Shown here piece by piece: positions 1 through 9,397 of a DNA stretch of 46,000 nucleotides (position 1 is its first letter; every line of letters starts with the position of its first letter). The notes beneath the pieces were generated by a model. That model searched no databases and was not told where the DNA came from. It saw only the letters and a list, made by a program, of their open reading frames with translations. This stretch comes from Chara braunii (Eukaryota > Streptophyta > Charophyceae > Charales > Characeae): assembly GCA_003427395.1 (NCBI GenBank), contig BFEA01000077.1, positions 1,241,419 through 1,287,418 on the forward strand, given 5' to 3'. The position numbers and the translations under genes are program-made.

Positions 1-124
1 TGATGCCATGGATTCTCTGATCTCATTCAATCTTCATTGCATGAACTATGATTCAGTTGGCGCTTTGAACTGTGGGCCGCCGATATACGAGCCTCCGACT
101 TGAACCGACATTCAACTGTGTAGC

Positions 125-157
125 CAGCAGCAGCAGCAGCAGCAGTAGCAGTAGCAG
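125..157. repeat. CAG/TAG trinucleotide microsatellite
   Basis: A run of CAG units that changes to CAGTAG near its end. It is short and lies in no credible coding frame. Confidence 0.85.
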
Positions 158-410
158 CTGTGGATTGCCTTCTGTCTTCCCTCATATGGAGAGCTTTATG
201 GCAGACGGAACGTGCACCCACCTGCCAGTCCTAGGGCTGATTTAACGCACTGCAAGGCCCTTCTTTTCCAACTGCTTTGAATTTGAATTGCTTTCACATA
301 TCTGGGGAAACGGCAACCTGTTCTCTGATCATGCAGCTGCTTTTGAATGAATCGGATTCACTTTGACTGCTGCTGCCGCATTGCACTTGATCTTATTACA
401 GCAGCATTAC

Positions 411-465
411 GAACCTGTTAATCCCTTTTTTTTTTTTTTTTTCGGATCATCAGAACCTGTTAATC
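411..465 (-). repeat. Poly-T insertion between 13-bp direct repeats
   Basis: GAACCTGTTAATC occurs at 411-423 and again at 453-465. The 29 bases between them are mainly a run of 17 T. Direct repeats of this length around a poly-A tract (read on the minus strand) resemble the target-site duplication left by LINE-type retroposition. Here almost nothing but the tail was inserted. Confidence 0.5.
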
Positions 466-533
466 TTGAGTACTTATTGTTTGTGCAGACTGCACACACA
501 TCTCAGGAGTCATCATCATGTTCTTATGACGTG

Positions 534-621
534 ACTACTGTCTTCATCTGAATAGAACGCCTGGTCGTTAGAGCTGTATATGGGACAACTTTCAGTCCAT
601 TATTCGGATGAAGACAGTAGT
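534..621. repeat. 15-bp perfect inverted repeat
   Basis: The 15 bases at 534-548 (ACTACTGTCTTCATC) are the exact reverse complement of 607-621, with a 58-base spacer. This could fold as a hairpin or be a remnant of a small DNA element. No flanking target duplication was recognised. Confidence 0.6.
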
Positions 622-891
622 TAGACGTTTGAATCCTGCTTCCCTTCCCGATTGCATCATTCTGTTCAGCTGCTAACTTGGCATACTTGAACTGGATGTC
701 ATAGCGCACATAGAGACTAGATTCTCTGCACCTCATCCTTCTTTTCATTTTTCAATAACGAGCACGGAGCATTGAAAAGAAAATAGAGGTTGGATAGAAT
801 GGACAATTTGAATTAAATGAATTTGTCGAATTTGATCCATCTATTGATCTGCTTTTTTTGTCATTCTTGTGCAGGGTTCACACTAATCTTC

Positions 892-969
892 TCTTTCTTT
901 CTTTCTTTCTCTCTTTCTTTCTGTCTTTCTTTCTGTCTTTCTTTCTGTCTTTCTTTCTTTCTTTCTTTG
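892..969. repeat. CTTT/CTGT microsatellite
   Basis: Tetranucleotide pyrimidine repeat of CTTT units with interspersed CTGT. It accounts for the Ser/Phe/Leu-rich open frame seen across it, which I do not regard as a gene. Confidence 0.85.
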
Positions 970-1186
970 AATAAACTGGAAACTGAATCAAGTGTCCCCG
1001 ACAAAGAAAACACGCTCAACACTTCCCTTCATTATGGTAAGGGAACGTGAGATGTTTCCTGCTTCCCTTCCCGATTGCTTCTTTTCTCAGGAAGGATATA
1101 CCTCCGCTCCACCCCTGCTTATGCTCCACTTCATGAAAATGAACTTTCTTACTGGAATAACGGATTTTGGTTGGAGTCACCAGCGA

Positions 1187-1330
1187 CACAGCTAGGGGCA
1201 GGTGCTCTTATCACCACTTCTAGCTGTAGTTGCTGGTTGGAGTGCATGCTCTTACCATCACTCCTATGATTCCTATCTGTTAACGCGGGCAGAATTTTCT
1301 CAAAAAAAACAAAACAAAACAAAAAGAGGT
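1187..1330 (+). repeat. Candidate headless SINE-like copy with A-rich tail
   Basis: The stretch contains GGTGCTCTTATCACCA and a second GCTCTTACCATC, resembling the body of better-preserved A-tailed copies at 37137-37291 and 37296-37483. It ends in an A-rich tail (AAAACAAAACAAAAC type) at about 1302-1325. The diagnostic GGGACGCTGG head is missing, so the assignment is tentative. Confidence 0.35.
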
Positions 1331-1376
1331 TGCTTGTTGTTTTTGTATTAAAAAAACAAAAAAATGCCTTTATAGA

Positions 1377-2168
1377 ATGGAGATGGTCGTGGAAAGCTCT
1401 GCTCTTCAATGGCAAATTACCCATCGATGCCTGCCGACCAATGACTGGCTGATTGATCATACCCACCTAGAACAGCAAGGAAGGGCGCTCCCCTGGTGCC
1501 AGAGTTGCCGCCAAAATTTCCCCGGAAAAATGCGCCCTGAGACGGTTGAGCACATTTTCCTGCAATGCCCTGCAGCTGTCTTATTATGGCGATGGTGGGA
1601 TAGGATCTGGCGGCACATCATTTCAGGTTCATCATGGCCTTGGGACTGGAGGGCAATCCTGCTAGGACACTACCCCCAGTTTCGTGACAACACCTTTGTA
1701 GCGAATATGTACTCTCTGGGCAGGCGTACTGTCCTATGGGCCATATGGTGGAGAAGATGCATTCTGGAATTGGAGGGGGCCAAGGGGGAAGAGGGGGAAG
1801 TCACAGAGCAGATACGACTTCTTTTCCAGCATGAGATCACGGCACAATGGCAGAGAGTTAAGGAAAACCTGAATCAGGTGCACAGCGAGGTAGACATTAA
1901 AAAAATTATCTCCCGGTTCTCTGAAGACTGGCTGGGGGGGAAGGTGGAGGGTTGGGTCGCGAGTGTGAGCTGGACAGGAGACAGGCTGGACCGGCAGCAG
2001 AACGAAGGGCACGGAGAGGGACAAGAAGGGGATTTGGAAAGGAACTATCAGCTTCACTTTAAGGATTGGACGAGGGTGGATCCCAGAGCGCGGCTAAGCC
2101 CTGCTCAGGACTTCGCTGATCCCTTTCCCCCTCACCCGCTGGCCCTGGAGGAATACCTGGGGGCCTAG
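1377..2168 (+). CDS. Non-LTR (LINE) retrotransposon ORF2, C-terminal fragment with zf-RVT domain
   Basis: This frame of 263 codons ends in TAG at 2166-2168. Residues about 10-75 carry the zinc-binding domain that follows reverse transcriptase in plant LINEs: QWQITHRCLPTNDWL, then a CQSC pair, then ETVEHIFLQCPAAVLLWRWW. The rest is a charged tail without a motif I know. The endonuclease and RT domains are absent, so this is the 3' end of a 5'-truncated insertion, as is usual for LINEs. A second reading frame over the first 17 codons (WRWSWKALLFNGK) also looks LINE-like, so a frameshift near 1420 is possible and the true upstream frame may differ. The first ATG is an accident of truncation. The sequence before it is an A-rich tail of another repeat. 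Identification of the domain is firm; activity is excluded. Confidence 0.8.
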   Translation: MEMVVESSALQWQITHRCLPTNDWLIDHTHLEQQGRALPWCQSCRQNFPGKMRPETVEHIFLQCPAAVLLWRWWDRIWRHIISGSSWPWDWRAILLGHYPQFRDNTFVANMYSLGRRTVLWAIWWRRCILELEGAKGEEGEVTEQIRLLFQHEITAQWQRVKENLNQVHSEVDIKKIISRFSEDWLGGKVEGWVASVSWTGDRLDRQQNEGHGEGQEGDLERNYQLHFKDWTRVDPRARLSPAQDFADPFPPHPLALEEYLGA

Positions 2169-2520
2169 AGACAGTTGGAGTTGAAGACGAATTCAGTGGG
2201 GGTTCTGAGTTGCTGTATCAGAGCAGACTATATCTGGTCACTTCATCTCACTCAGCCCATTCTATCTCAATGTGACCCAAAACGGACGATTCTCAGACCT
2301 TTCTCAGATCTCTCAGACCTTTCTCAGATCTCTCAGACCTTTCCAGTTTTCTTATCAGATATTCAGATCTTAGACACTCCTTCAGACATTCTTAAAGGAA
2401 AGTGCGGTAGTGTGTCCAGGACGATGGGCCGGGGAACAAACAGGGACCACTGGTGCCCCCCAGTAGCCCTGATGGGCCCCAGCCCTGGGTCTTGGCTTGG
2501 AAAGTACAGGATAGTTAGCG
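2169..2520. other. LINE 3' flank with 20-bp tandem repeat
   Basis: After the LINE stop codon I see no gene. At 2291-2343 the 20-bp unit TCAGACCTTTCTCAGATCTC is repeated about 2.6 times and then degenerates. No poly-A tail marks the LINE end. Confidence 0.55.
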
Positions 2521-2522
2521 AA

Positions 2523-2632
2523 GGGACGCTGGACCCGGTTTCCAGCATCCTATCTCATGATTCCTCATGATCCTTTTCTCTCAAAAATGTAAGGGACGCT
2601 GGACCCGGTTTCCAGCAGGTGCTGCTCCCCAG
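2523..2632 (+). repeat. Two SINE-like heads in tandem
   Basis: The head GGGACGCTGGACCCGG followed by TTTCCAGC occurs at 2523-2546 and again at 2593-2616. The second copy continues into GCTGCTCCCC. The two are identical over 24 bases and 70 bases apart. The same head recurs in both orientations elsewhere in the window (3104, 3433, 20249, 31460, 37137, 37296), so this is a dispersed family. Confidence 0.75.
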
Positions 2633-2997
2633 ACTGGTGCTAACTTGTCAACCTTTTTCTCATTTTCCTAATTCCTTACTGATCCTTACTAGCCGAAACC
2701 GGGATCTTGAAAATACATGGGATGGCCCTCTCAGCCCTTCTACATGGACTGCCAGAATAACATTAAATGCTCAGAAAAAAAACACCTGGTCCAGCAACTA
2801 TTGCCAAGGAACTGCTGTGACTGCTTGCAATGTGTGAGAACTGCAGACATATGGTAATAGGGGCCGGCTGAAATGCAACGTTGAAACCCGCGACGGCAAG
2901 AACGATGAGGGGATCATCAGGAGCAATCTGGGAAGAGGCCTTACCTATCCACAAAATCCGATGAACGAGAGGGACCTAGTGGACCCGTTTAGGACCT

Positions 2998-3104
2998 TTA
3001 GGATGCTCTACCCAGTCACATACTACAGGCACCACTAGCACCCGGGGAGAGGCTCCATCTATTGGTGGGGAGCGTCACCTGCTGGAAAACGGGTCCAGCG
3101 TCCC
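2998..3104 (-). repeat. SINE-like repeat copy, minus strand
   Basis: Read on the minus strand from 3104 it starts GGGACGCTGGACCCG, runs through CTCCCCACCAATAGATGGAG and then GGTGCTAGTGGTGCC, matching the copy at 37137 for about 70 bases. The far end is not clearly defined and no A tail is obvious. Confidence 0.7.
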
Positions 3105-3339
3105 ATATACAGAATACAGAATACAGAATGAATACAGACAGTGACAGAGAAGTTTACCACTTTTCAATATCACGGGGATTAATTGTGTCAATGCATGCCA
3201 CAGGGATAGGCTCCCAACCTTCTCATCAGGAGGCTTGTGATATGCCAACCTCACACCCCGTGCAGCATCCTCTACCCATGGGAGCACCACTCAGAGGAAT
3301 TGGGGCGTGGCCGAGGATTTTGGGTGGGGTTGAACCTCC

Positions 3340-3433
3340 TTTTTTTTTTCTTTTTTCTTTTTTTAATAATTTGGGACATGCTCCAATCTATTCATGGGGA
3401 GCAACACGTGCGGGGAACCGGGCCCAGCGTCCC
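3340..3433 (-). repeat. Short SINE-like copy with complete A-rich tail, minus strand
   Basis: Read from 3433 on the minus strand: GGGACGCTGGGCCCGG head, GCTCCCCATGAATAGATTGG, then an A-rich tail seen as T-rich sequence at 3340-3365. At about 94 bases it is a compact copy whose head and tail are both visible. Confidence 0.75.
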
Positions 3434-3637
3434 ATTTGAGAACATTTTTGAGAAAAATTATGCAGAATACTTTGAGATACCGGGGCAATTACCCGACTTC
3501 GGTTGAAAGGATGATACTACGCAATCTACAGAAGAAGTTAGGGCGAAACTGGGGATCTCGCCTCAGTCCCAAGGATCTTTCTGGAAACACTGGCCGACAG
3601 GGACAATTGCAAAATTGCGGACTACACAGGGACGAGA

Positions 3638-3824
3638 GAATGATTAAACACAATGGAACCAAAAAGTAGAAGAAGATGCCTTGAGCATTAATATCGTGGC
3701 GTACAACATCTTCCCCTCCACCATTCCGTANGAATGATTAAACACAATGGAACCAAAAAGTAGAAGAAGATGCCTTGAGCATTAATATCGTGGCGTACAA
3801 CATCTTCCCCTCCACCATTCCGTA
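3638..3824. repeat. 93-bp direct duplication around a single N
   Basis: Bases 3638-3730 are repeated exactly at 3732-3824, with one undetermined base at 3731 between them. An exact duplicate abutting a lone N is the pattern left when two overlapping contig ends are placed side by side without merging. It is more likely an assembly artefact than biology. Confidence 0.85.
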
Positions 3825-4382
3825 ACCGAGTTACGGACACTCAAACCTTCCACTCAATACACCACTCAGATTGAGGATTTCTACTGTATAGTCCTTGCTT
3901 AAATATCCGAAAATCTGGGGACTCGCCCTCCTACTCCCTAGGCATCGGTTCTTCATCGAGCACGCAGCTAGGAAAAAAATGAGAAATGTATGGGGTCGAT
4001 AATTTTTGACCATATACTAGCAAAAAATAAATCCTTAGTGAGGACACTGAGGAGCCCGCCTGGGCGGCCAGGCGTCCCGCCACTCAGTGATGCATGAAAC
4101 TAAAAAATCAGGTAGGTACGTGCTGAAGAACCTGTCAAAAAATATAAGCCTGAGAGTTGCGAAAAAGTAGGTTTGTTCTCATCCAAGATGTTAAACCGAA
4201 TCTGCAGTAGATCGAACTCGTAATCGTCGAGGTAACATTTCCATTGGCCTTCTTGAATCGGACCAGTAGCCGGGGCGTGCGCGTCCTGGTAGATACATAC
4301 CACTTCGAAAAACAAAAAGGAATGTATGTAGCCAAAAAAGATTAACAGATACATATACGTATCAAAAAATGTATCAGCAGTC
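3825..4382. other. Non-coding stretch, possible body of the 5' LTR of element 1
   Basis: AT-richer than the sequence downstream, with no credible protein. By position it should hold the 5' LTR, because a primer site follows at 4476. I could not match it to the 3' side of the element, so the LTR start is not defined. Confidence 0.4.
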
Positions 4383-4474
4383 GGAGCCTGCCCGACCGAC
4401 CCTCCCGCGGGTGATAGACGCGGCGCGAGGCATAGGGTTCGGACGACGTGCTGGCAGAACCCTTCTACCGGTCA
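4383..4474 (+). repeat. 3' end of the 5' LTR, element 1
   Basis: Bases 4392-4473 match 19966-20047 with three mismatches in 82, and the six bases before (GGAGCC) are shared too. The match stops at ...CTACCGGTC, two bases before a primer site, which is where an LTR should end (…CA). Upstream similarity is lost quickly, which is unexpected for LTRs of one insertion. Confidence 0.6.
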
Positions 4475-4475
4475 G

Positions 4476-4491
4476 TGGCGCCGTTGCCGGG
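4476..4491 (+). promoter_or_regulatory. Primer-binding site complementary to tRNA-Asp
   Basis: TGGCGCCGTTGCCGGG is complementary to the 3' end of plant tRNA-Asp (…CCCGGCAACGGCGCCA), giving 16 consecutive matches. This site is known from plant Ty3/Gypsy elements of the Athila type and relatives. It sets minus-strand DNA synthesis priming and fixes the LTR boundary just upstream. Confidence 0.85.
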
Positions 4492-4492
4492 A

Positions 4493-5360
4493 AAGGCTGC
4501 CTCTCGGGACTTCGGTCCGCCTGTAACCGCGGGAATGTGAGAGGGTCAGGACAGGGATGTGACTGAGACAGGGCAGACGGAGGAGGCTAAGCAGTTGGCC
4601 AGTGGTCAGAATGCCAAGGTGAGACGTTGGACAGTCCGAGCACGAGCGGGCAGACGACACCCCCATCGACCTATGATCGGCATTCACCGGTGAGATTGTG
4701 ATTTCTGCATTTCGTGGTTTCGCTGATTCCTGCTTTCTTCTTGTCTTTCATGCATTTCATTCTTGTTGCCTTCCTTGTGATCGAGGGATGTCATTCTGAT
4801 TTTCCCTACCCTTTGCTCAGTTCACCCAGATATTGAATCTAAGAGAGAGAATCGTGAGCAGGGGAAGACTTGAAGGGACTGAAGGGGAGGGGAGAAGCAC
4901 CCCGGATTTGCAAGGAGTTGGGCAGGGACTAGACAGCTTAGTCGATTCTGATGGATAGCTGGGGGGATTGATTCACAGCACGAGTCGGGATGTGAGACCA
5001 TGCCTGAGGTGGGCCGAGTAGAGGCATGGATAGGAGTGAGGATGCACGAGTGAGACACCGCCTCCCTATTCGCGTGTGACTTCGGTCCACCCTAGAGCAC
5101 GTGAGTTGGCCGGCTCGTGCTCAGGTTGCGACAGGGAAGGTAGGCCAGCGACGATGGCACATTGATCCGACCTCCTTCTTGACACGAGGGTAGGGAGAGA
5201 TATGCCAGAGGGCGGTTCTCTTCTAGGCCTGTTGACGTCTTAAAGGGATACAAGGGTGATCAGAGGAGGCCTGTCGTGGGGGTCTGTGAGCTCAACAGTC
5301 TGAGAGTGGCACAGGGAGTGACATACTGAGAGAGAACCGTTTTTTTTAGTTTGCTTAGGA
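4493..5360 (+). other. 5' leader of element 1
   Basis: No convincing frame. Expected to be the untranslated or packaging leader between the primer site and the first open frame at 5361. A purine-rich stretch lies at about 4839-4920. Confidence 0.5.
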
Positions 5361-7327
5361 ATGGTTTACATCGAATCGGAGTCTCAAGTACATCTCGTTG
5401 AACGGAGCGGTTTCTGTGACGTAATTAGTCTTCCGTTGGAAGGATCGAGCAAGTATAGGTCGTCTGAACAGCGAGGTCTAGTCATACACGAGGGCGTCTT
5501 CCTGTGGGTGAGAATTGAGGCGGAGCCTAGAGTGTGTGTTAGAAGGGACAGGGCTAGGGAACCTCTTCGCGCAGAAGTGAACGTTAGGCTATATCTCTCA
5601 CAGGAGGAGTGGAGGTATCTAGCGATAGAGATTGCTCGTCGTTGGCACACTCTCTTATGCCTGACATCATTAGTACGTAGATTCGGTGTGAGAGTGTTCA
5701 GTGAGTTTGTGGAGAGGAGCGGAGCCGACTCGATAGCCTTCTACACGGTGCATTTTGCGTACGACTGAGAGCTGCCTAGAGCTACGTCTGTGAGAGCGGT
5801 TATCGTTCCTAGATTCCTCACAGGAGTAGTCTTTCGCGATGAGGAGAGACATCAGAGGCTACTAGTTGTGGTGCAGAGGGCGACGCAGTTCAGGATAATT
5901 ACCGTCGAGCTAGCCTGGTTACTTACCTACTGTCTAGACTGAGCGATTCCCACGCGTAGACAATTGCGCAGAATCGTGTTTAGGGTCAGAGACGAGGTAA
6001 GGAGAGCGGAGACAAGTGGGGAGATAGACAGGGACCGGATTTTAGACAGGAGCTCCGTGGACGACTAGATGCCTCACGACGAGATAGAGCACCCAGTTGA
6101 GCTTTGTCACTTCGACTATAGGGAGCCCGAGTTCATTGGAGAAGATTGGGTGGAATTTACCTTGCCTGGGCAAGCTGTTAGGCAAGGATATCTAGATAAA
6201 GTAGATAAGGAGTGGAGATCTATCCTGTTGAGGTCGGGGGTCTTGTTGCTGGTCGCGCCCGAGGGAGGGTGTGAGTTTGACCGGAGAGGCAGGCTAATAG
6301 AAGAATCCCTGGAATTAGCGGTCAGAGACTTCCTCTACTATCAGTCTTCCGTTCTAGCGGACATAGTTTTCCAAGCCGTAGAACGAAGTCGCTGGGATCA
6401 GGTCTTAGGGGTAATTCCGAGTCTCGACTCTCACTCCAAGCCGTAGAACGAAGTCGCTGGGATCAGGTCTTAGGGGTAATTTCGAGTCTCGACTCTCACA
6501 CTTGGGCAGACGAGGTAACAACGCGACGCATACTACAGGAAGTAGTCGAAAAGCTAAGGGGGAAGGAACGCTGCTACGACAGGGACTATAGGTCGGTACT
6601 GGTCTCGCTTCGACTGACTAGAAAAGGGTTCTTGCCCCAACCCGAACAAGCTTTGAGGCTGCCCGTCCCGGGTTTCGTCTTGGAAGACTTTCTAGGGGGA
6701 CTTGACCGCCTTATTGAGGTCTACCGAGCTTTCCTCGAGATTAGAAACCTTTTGAGGAGCAGTGACGAAGATCACGCCAACTACGCGCTCTAGAAGGAAG
6801 GGCCCAGGTTCGGGGAGTCGGCTTTGGAATTGGTAGAGCTAATTAGAGCTATTTCACCTAGAGGTCTCAGAGAGGGACCGAGGTTTGATCAACCGACCGA
6901 GTTCTGGGCCGCTTTGGATAGAGCCCTGAGGGAGCCGCCGAGCCACCTAGCTCGTATAGCTGAGTTATACAGAACTCCTGGATACGACTCGTTGGTTAGG
7001 GAAGGGTCACTCATTGGGTTCTACGAACTCCGGACATACTACGAAGGGACAAAGTTTGTAAACGATGAGGACATAGAGTACGGGGACGAAGATTGGGATC
7101 TAGCCGAGTGAGAACGATTAAGGGACGGCGACCGTGAAGAGTGGGAAGACGCCGCAACCTTTCCTGAGGAAAGGGTGGGGTACTTCAGGAGCGCTACCGA
7201 AATAGAAGAATATGTCGAGGGTCGATGGCCACGACTGGGGGTCCGGATGAGTCTAGAGTGACCTCGGTGAAACTACCTGTGAGGACGAACGCGCAAAAAG
7301 GCAACGATAAAAGGATAGCGAATGGAA
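5361..7327 (+). pseudogene. Extra pre-gag open frame of unknown function, interrupted
   Basis: One reading frame runs from ATG 5361 to about 6435 with in-frame stops at 5766 (TGA), 5940 (TGA) and 6066 (TAG). It then continues in the frame that results from a 65-bp tandem duplication (6371-6500), with stops at 6791 (TAG) and 7109 (TGA). The protein is rich in Arg, Glu and Leu, ends in an acidic stretch near 7070-7110, and has no motif I recognise. Stretches such as VNVRLYLSQEEWRYLAIEIA and EFTLPGQAVRQGYLDKVDKE look like genuine folded protein. It lies between the primer site and gag, where most Ty3/Gypsy elements have nothing. It may be an N-terminal extension of gag or an independent extra protein. 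No function is proposed. Confidence 0.5.
6371..6500. repeat. 65-bp tandem duplication inside the pre-gag frame
   Basis: Bases 6371-6435 recur at 6436-6500 with very few differences (a C/T change is visible). Since 65 is not a multiple of three, the duplication shifts the reading frame. The frame used before it (5361-6435) and the frame open after it (6824-7111) differ by exactly this offset, so the duplication postdates coding use. Confidence 0.85.
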
Positions 7328-7328
7328 A

Positions 7329-7748
7329 ATGTCAGGTTATTGCCCTAGGGTCACAGCGGCCCTAGACGCCTTAGTCCCTATTACTAGCGGGGGGGCGTTT
7401 CCTTACAAAATAGAAATTTGTATATCGCTGGAGGAACGCCACGCTCCTAGGAAAACCCATGTCCTTGTGGTAAAACACCTTGATACAGGGGAATACGACA
7501 TTAGGCCCTATATACCCCTATTGAGAGAGAGGGGAACTGAACGAAAGTCGCTTAGAAACTGGATTAAAACCGTCATTAGCCAAGAAAGGAAGGAATTAGA
7601 AAGGAGAGGGGAGAAAGTAATCAGTGACTCATCACCGGTTCTATTCTATGGGGTTCCAGAACCTAGTCTACCTAACAGTTTTACTGACGGCAAGAACTGG
7701 GAGCCTTTAATTAATATGGCGCTCAGAGCAAGGAGTTGGGGTCAGTAA
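7329..7748 (+). CDS. Pre-gag module A, copy 1 (unknown function)
   Basis: 139 codons, open from ATG 7329 to TAA 7746-7748. The core is FPYKIEI, then HVLVVKHLDTGEYDIRPYIP, then WIKTVISQERKELERRGEK, then VLFYGVPEPSLP. The same order of motifs is found at about 8110-8520 and 8950-9370, so this is the first of three diverged copies of one module. The mix of short beta-like segments and a basic helix suggests a folded domain of about 120 aa. The stop is followed after two bases by the ATG of the next frame. I do not recognise the family. Confidence 0.55.
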   Translation: MSGYCPRVTAALDALVPITSGGAFPYKIEICISLEERHAPRKTHVLVVKHLDTGEYDIRPYIPLLRERGTERKSLRNWIKTVISQERKELERRGEKVISDSSPVLFYGVPEPSLPNSFTDGKNWEPLINMALRARSWGQ

Positions 7749-7750
7749 GG

Positions 7751-8020
7751 ATGCCGGGTCTTAGGGAACAATTCTCCTTCAGGGCTATCGTGGAAGAGAG
7801 AATGGTAAAAGTTGAGGGCGCCCTCCGAATTCCTGATATAGATCTCTTTGGGTTTGAAGAGCTTGAACTCATACAACCTTATTTGGATTATATGAGGGAG
7901 TCGGCTTTGAGGGTAATTACCAACCAAACTGAGATCAGTTATCTACTGAAGGTAGAAAGACTAGAGACCTCTAGGAGAAAATACTATCGTCTGGTTAGGG
8001 AACGAGCACGGTTGTGTTAG
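7751..8020 (+). CDS. Pre-gag module B, copy 1 (unknown function)
   Basis: The frame begins ATGCCGGG two bases after the stop of module A copy 1 and runs to TAG at 8018-8020. It opens MPGLREQFSFRAIVEERMVK and ends in an Arg/Lys/Tyr-rich helix (SRRKYYRLVRERARL). A frame with the same ATGCCGGG start and a similar layout follows module A copy 3 at 9378. The ATG at 7751 is preferred over the in-frame GTG-type start at 7736 because of that shared start. Function unknown. Confidence 0.5.
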   Translation: MPGLREQFSFRAIVEERMVKVEGALRIPDIDLFGFEELELIQPYLDYMRESALRVITNQTEISYLLKVERLETSRRKYYRLVRERARLC

Positions 8021-8037
8021 GCGGGCGTGGCAAAATC

Positions 8038-8523
8038 ATGCTGGGTCATGAACGAGTAAGGCATAAGAAGTCTGTAGAGAAACTTGAAGAGTGGGATAAT
8101 AAGATCATCTCTGGGAACCGACCGCCGCAAGAGAAGTTTGATGCGGTGTGTGCATACTTGAGTACCCTAGGAAGAAGGGAGGAGTTTCCGTATGAGGTGG
8201 AGGCCTATGAGATGGTCGACAGCGCATGGGAACTGAGCCGCCTCTATGTTATGACCGCACGCTTCCGAGGGACTGAGGTAAGAGACGTAGGCATTTACCT
8301 ACCAACGGAAAGGTCGGAAGATTTGGTGTATGGACGTTTCTGGCAAAGAGCGAGAGAAGTGGTGGAGGACGAGAAGGATAGACTCCTTTCCTTAAAGAAA
8401 GAAGTTGCTTGAAGTACCGAAATCAGGATCTTTGAAGACTTGCCTAGGCCGCGGATTCCTTACGAAGCATTGACAGGGATCGGTCGAGGTTTAATAATTG
8501 ATTTCATAAACTGGCATCATAAC
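8038..8523 (+). pseudogene. Pre-gag module A, copy 2
   Basis: Open from ATG 8038 to a TGA at 8410-8412, after which homologous protein continues in the same frame to about 8523. Matching blocks are EEFPYEVEAYEMVD, LYVMTARFRGTEVRDVGIYLP, RFWQRAREVVEDEKDRLLSL and, after the stop, IRIFEDLPRPRIPYEAL. Against copies 1 and 3 the blocks keep order and spacing. The single internal stop is the main damage. Confidence 0.55.
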
Positions 8524-8527
8524 CCGA

Positions 8528-8857
8528 ATGGCCAGAGGGAACGAGAATAGCCAGCTTGGAGGGGATATATCAAGTGAACTAAGACAGCGTGATCATGATA
8601 GGTGGAGGTCCCAAGAGCCGCTCAGACTTTTGACGGAATGGACCCAGGAGGACTTGCGTACTCTAGACACGACGATCTGTAGGAGAGTTCGATCTAACGA
8701 AACAGGGTTGATACAGATTGAGAGAGGAGCCTTTTGCCTACGAGATCAAGAAGGGGAACTCTACCTCGACACAGACCTTTTCAGAATAGAAGATGAGCAC
8801 GAGATAAGAGATGACAGAGGAAGATTGATTGGAATCATGAGGGCAGTGAAGGATTAG
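8528..8857 (+). CDS. Pre-gag module B-like frame, copy 2
   Basis: 109 codons from ATG 8528, which sits at the very end of module A copy 2 in another frame, to TAG 8855-8857. The sequence is charged, with WTQEDLRTLDTTICRRV and an acidic stretch ending DDRGRLIGIMRAVKD. It has the same position relative to module A as the frames at 7751 and 9378, but its sequence similarity to them is weak, so calling it B-like rests mainly on position. Confidence 0.4.
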   Translation: MARGNENSQLGGDISSELRQRDHDRWRSQEPLRLLTEWTQEDLRTLDTTICRRVRSNETGLIQIERGAFCLRDQEGELYLDTDLFRIEDEHEIRDDRGRLIGIMRAVKD

Positions 8858-8949
8858 TGTAAGGGAGACTAAGAGAGAGAGAGCTTCCAAGATCAAGAGC
8901 ACGATTAGGAGCCATGCTAGGGGACTTGACCAAGGATGAGGAGGTGTAG

Positions 8950-9397
8950 GAAACTAGATGAGGGGAAGTCGAGAAAGTTGGTCCGTTCCCTTAACTCAAT
9001 ATCGAAGAGAGCAGTGATCCCATATGAGATCGTGAGATACGAAGGTCTAAAGAGTCAGGGATGAGGGATTGATGGTATGTATGTCATAACCTACTACTTC
9101 ATCAACCTTGATGAATATGATGTGGGAATATACGTGTCGCAACATAGGTTTAAGAAAGACGAAAAAGGTCGTTGTTGGCAACGGGCCTCGAACATAGTGC
9201 ATGACGAGAAGAGAAGACTCCAACAATTAAGGGCGAATTTCTCGTGGAGTACCTACGTTAGGCCTTTCATTGGAACACCGTCGCCGCCAGTTGAAGGGAT
9301 TACGCTCGCTAACAATGAATGGTCAGCCGTAATAGGCCTCGTACGGAAGGTGAAGAGGACACAAAACGAACTCAATAATGCCGGGAGCAATAAATGA
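8950..9397 (+). pseudogene. Pre-gag module A, copy 3
   Basis: Protein similar to copies 1 and 2 starts near 8950 (AVIPYEIVRYEGLKSQG), crosses a TGA near 9063, then is open to TGA 9395-9397. Blocks: MYVITYYFINLDEYDVGIYV, GRCWQRASNIVHDEKRRLQQ, YVRPFIGTPSPPVEG. The last 20 bases overlap the start of the next frame at 9378. Confidence 0.55.

Larger units (their letters stand above)
1..1376. other. Gene-free intergenic stretch with simple repeats
   Basis: No open frame here has recognisable protein character. What can be seen is a CAG repeat, a poly-T insertion between direct repeats, a 15-bp inverted repeat, a CTTT microsatellite and an A-rich tail just before the LINE fragment. These are listed separately. 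Nothing else stands out. Confidence 0.7.
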
